Source: Acanthamoeba castellanii str. Neff (lineage: Eukaryota > Discosea > Longamoebia > Acanthamoebidae). From it: a stretch of DNA of 64,000 bases. The DNA lies in assembly GCF_000313135.1 (NCBI RefSeq), contig NW_004457586.1, positions 789,696-853,695 on the forward strand. Reading direction: 5' to 3'. Under the pieces are notes generated by a model, which was given only the letters and a program-made list of their open reading frames with translations, made no database searches and was not told the DNA's origin. A program made the translations under genes and the position numbers. How positions within the stretch are numbered: the stretch's first letter is position 1; the number at the start of each line of letters is the position of its first letter. Shown here one piece after another: positions 60,479 to 64,000 of this stretch.

Positions 60479-63400
60479 TCAGGCGTGTTGCTGGGAGAGG
60501 CGGATGTAGCGGTCGAGCTTCTCGGCCACCTTGCCCGACTTGATGGTGGTCTGCGCGAGGGCCACGCCCGCGGCCAGCGTCTCGGCCAGCCCGCCGATGA
60601 ACAGCGCCGCGCCGGCGTTCAGCGCGACGTAGTCCACCACCGGGTGGTGCTCCTTGCCTGCCACGGAACACAACACAGCACGCGCGACACGACACACGTG
60701 TAAGAAAGGGTGTGGTGGTGAGCAGGAGACAGCAGAGGGCGCGTACCAGCGACGATCTTCCTGAAGAGGGCGGCGTTCTCGGAGGGCGCCGAGCCGCGGA
60801 TGTCGTCGATGGCGAGCGGGCGCAGGCCAAAGTCCTCCGGCTTGATGACGGTCCGTGTGATGGCGTCGTCCTTCACCACCCACGCCTGGGTAGGTCCGCA
60901 CGGGCTGATCTCGTCCAGGCCCTCGTCCGAGTGGACCACCATCGCTTGCTTGCCCTGCGACGATTGCAGAGAGTCGACCCGTGAGCGTGTGCGGCGTGTG
61001 CGGTGATGCATGTGTGGTGTGTGCGTACCATCTTGAGGAGCACTTGCGCGTAGAGGTCGCCCAGCTCGATGGAGCCCACGCCGACCAGCATGTGCGTGGG
61101 CGAGGCCGGGTTGGTCAGCGGACCCAGGATGTTGAAGATGGTCCGGATGCCGAGCTCGCGGCGGATGGCGCTGACGGACTTCATCGCCGGGTGGAAGACC
61201 TGCGCGAAGAGGAATCCCATGTCGCACTCCTCGATGACCTATGACACGACACACGACACACACAGTCAGCGCAATCGGTTGCCAAGACGTCTCGACTTGT
61301 CGGCGAGGTGGGGCCGTACGGTGGCGAGCTGGGGCGAGTTGAGGGTGATGCAGGCGCCCAGCGCCTCCATGAAGTCGGCAGCTCCACAACGGCCCGACGA
61401 CGACCGGTTGCCGTGCTTCGTCACCCGCCGCCCGCAGCAGCCACAACACTGCAAAAATTGATTGATAATAAAATATAAATAAATTATTTCATAAATTGAA
61501 ATAAAAATATTTAATTGAAAAAAGACTAAATATCTAAAGATCAATGTAGTTTACGTACAAGGCCGCGGCAGTGGAGGCGTTGAAGGTGTCGACGCTGTCG
61601 CCGCCGGTGCCCACAACGTCGATGACGGGTCCGCCAACGGCGCAGGGAATGGCGAAGGAGGACATGGCCTTGGCCGAGGCCAGCAGCACGTCCGGCGAAA
61701 TCCGGTCACCTGATGATGGGGAAAAGGGCGAGGTCAGCTGAAGGCTCATTGCTGGCGCGCAAACTGAGGGTAGGGTAGGTACCGCGCAGGGCGAACAGGA
61801 AGGCGCCCACCTGCGACGAGGGCGCAGTTCCGCTCATGATCTCCTGGATGCAGGCGATGATCTGGTCGGACGTGAGCACCTGCTGGTCGGCCATCAAACG
61901 AAGCGCTTGCCTGGGAGGGAAAAGGTGTCGGCCCAAACTCTTCGCTGCATACGACACGACCAACGACACGACACGACCAACGACACGACACGGTACCTGA
62001 TGGAGGTGTCCTGGGCGCTGAGTTGGGCCTGAGCCGCGCTGGTGGCCTTGTCGCCCTCAAACGCGAACGACGGACCCTGCATGGCAACCAAGTCGTGAGC
62101 AAATGAATGAAGGAATTAATAAATAAATATCAAAACAAAACAAAACAAAACAAAAATAATGAGACGATGATTACCTGGAGTTCCTCTTCGCTCCAGGTGC
62201 CGGTGGTCCAGGAGACGAAGTTCTTGAGCATGGTCATGCCGTCGTCGGTCTTGATCGACTCCGGGTGGAACTGCACGCCCTCCATCCGCACCTTGGTGTG
62301 GCGAATGCCCATAATCACTCCGCCTGAAACGCACGTCCGATCAGCGCTCCTCGCTCCACACCATCGCACACGACACACGGCACGCAGTGTAATGATGGTC
62401 GTACCGGCAGTCTTGGAGGTCACAACGAAGTCCGGCGGCAGGGCGGTGTGCCTCGCCGCCAGCGAATGATACCGGATGACCGGCACGTTGTTGGGAATGT
62501 CTGTCGCCCGTCATAGCCACCGGTCAGCGCCATGTGACGCCATGAGAGTGTCAGGCGAGCGTTTGCATATATAAATACAAATTATAATAATTGTTATATA
62601 AATCTAAACGGGGGTGCGTACCGACGTAGAGGCCCTTGCCGTCGTGAATGATGTTGGAGGTCTTGCCGTGCACGATCTCGCCACAGTGCTCGATCACGCC
62701 GCCGTACTCCTCCACCATACACTCGTGGCCCAGACACACGCCCAGGATCGGAATCTTGCCCGCCAGCGCTCGGATCAGCTTGCCTGCGAACACACGACAC
62801 ACACATGACACACAACACGACACACAACACGACATACGCGACAGTTAAGATGATGGTGCGCGCAAGGTTGCGTCGAGGCTGCGTACTGGACACGCCGGCA
62901 TCCTTGGGCCAGCCGGGGCCGGGCGAGATGACGAGTCGGTCGGGCGCCAGCGCCAGGCACTCCTCGAGCGTGATCTTGTCGTTCCGGTGAACGATCACCT
63001 CCTGGCCCAGCTGGGAGAGGTACTGGTAGAGATTCCAGGTGAAGCTGTCGTAGTTGTCGATCATGAGCGTGCGCCGGCCACGCTTGCTCTCGTCCGGGGT
63101 GCACACCACGCCCTGGGGCACGACGTTCAGCTGCTGCGCCAGGATCACTCCCGTCACTGCCCACAACCCACAGCTGAGGTTAGGCATACAACACCTGTGT
63201 GCGTGTGCGTGTGCGTGTGCGTATGCGTGTGCACTGCGTGTGCAATGAAGTAAGGGAAGAGCTGCGTACCGCCTTGTCGGTTCTCGGCGTCGGTCCACAT
63301 GGTGTTGAAGGACGACGCTGCCGGCGCGTGAGCGCGCGCATTCTCCGCGTTCTCGAAGGCTTGGGTGGCAGTGACGCTGTTCTCCTCGGCCAGATCGATC

Positions 63401-64000
63401 GCTGTTGTGTGTGTGTGTGTGTGTGTGTCAAAGGGCAGCACCACCCGTGTGCGCTGAAACCGTCAGCACGGGAATAGTGATGAAACACGCTGTTAAGGAA
63501 AAACAAACCTCTGGCCAACGCGGCCATCTTGTGCACGGTCTCCCAGTACTCGAAATCGGGCTCCGAGTCATAGACGATGCCTCCGCCGGCTGTGTGAGGG
63601 GAAGGAACACAACAGAACCGCGGATCAGCTAGGCCTCCCGAAAGAAAGAAGTGTGCGCGAGGCGGTGCGCGCGGCGGGGCAACCTTGGAGATAGGCGGTG
63701 TTGTCCTTGATGGTCATCGTCCGAATGGCGATACAGGTGTTGATGTCGCCCGTGAAGGCGAAGTAGCCCACAGCGCCCGCGTACACGTTTCGCCGTTCCT
63801 GGTTAAAACCACGCACACAACACGACACACACGCACACGACAGACGCGATGACACGTCAGCACCAAATTACCGATGATTGTCGAAATAAGCCGTACCTTC
63901 TCGAGGGTGGCGATCCACTCCATGGCCTTGACCTTGGGCGCGCCGGAGACGGTGCCGGCGGGAAGATCGAGCGGAAGGCGTCGAAGGGCGAACACTCGTC
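60479..64000 (-). CDS. trpE-trpG-trpD: Trifunctional anthranilate synthase I - amidotransferase - anthranilate phosphoribosyltransferase, C-terminal part
   Basis: Fifteen exons on the minus strand; the N terminus lies beyond 64000. TrpE end: [62 protein letters not shown] linker leads to Trp[31 protein letters not shown], the nucleophile Cys in ILGVCLGHE, and the triad His and Glu in VQFHPESI. TrpD follows: [58 protein letters not shown], and a terminal helix ending RLSQQHA. Together these make anthranilate from chorismate and glutamine, then phosphoribosylanthranilate, whose next steps are done by the neighbouring TrpC-TrpF gene. One-base losses are needed to explain the frame at 61431-61433 (CCC) and 63960-63962 (GGG). 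With them restored, all exons join in phase. Confidence 0.93.

Overview
The window is nuclear DNA of a protist and most resembles Acanthamoeba (Amoebozoa). Exons are GC-rich. Most genes have many short introns of about 60-230 bases, filled with GTGTC-, CGTGTGT- and CA-type simple repeats. Many donor sites read GTACG, and at least four introns look like GC-AG. The gene families (cortexillin-like, TKL kinases, RGS, DEP-RhoGAP, RCC1-BTB-villin headpiece) are typical of amoebozoans. Genes lie 100-700 bases apart and alternate head-to-head and tail-to-tail. There is a 115-base N gap at 28912-29026.

Layout. 0-10.6 kb: an LRR protein (-, runs off the left end), a two-CH-domain coiled-coil actin binder (+), a mitochondrial DHTKD1-type 2-oxoadipate dehydrogenase E1 (+) and a Cys-rich type I membrane protein (+). 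10.8-27 kb: a tandem double protein kinase (-), an RGS protein with a CaaX tail (+), a multi-pass membrane protein (-), a Nudix hydrolase (+), a papain-like-fold/DEP/RhoGAP protein (-) and a zinc-ribbon/SAM protein (-). 27-38 kb: SF3B2 (+), a YIPF3-like Golgi protein (-), a LisH-CTLH-WD40 protein (+), a secreted Notum/pectin-acetylesterase-like hydrolase (-) and an LRR protein with a Cys-rich tail (-). 38-50 kb: a very large RCC1-BTB-BTB-coiled coil-MIT-villin headpiece protein (+), a small LIM protein (+), a GRAM-VASt-like gene (+) and a BTB gene (+); the last two have poorly resolved models.

50.6-64 kb is the most interesting part. Four adjacent genes include three that make aromatic amino acids: chorismate synthase (-), an indole-glycerol-phosphate synthase / phosphoribosylanthranilate isomerase / shikimate dehydrogenase fusion (+), and an anthranilate synthase I / glutamine amidotransferase / anthranilate phosphoribosyltransferase fusion (-, runs off the right end). 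A MAP kinase with a TQY activation loop lies between the two fusions. The three biosynthetic genes would supply the shikimate dehydrogenase step, chorismate synthesis, and every step from chorismate to indole-glycerol phosphate. The first two share a 285-base divergent promoter. Tryptophan synthase is not in the window.

Several well-conserved domains are interrupted by one-base frame shifts, often at short homopolymers. I read these mainly as assembly errors, not pseudogenes. Exon boundaries were placed by eye from reading-frame phase and domain continuity, so individual junctions may be off.
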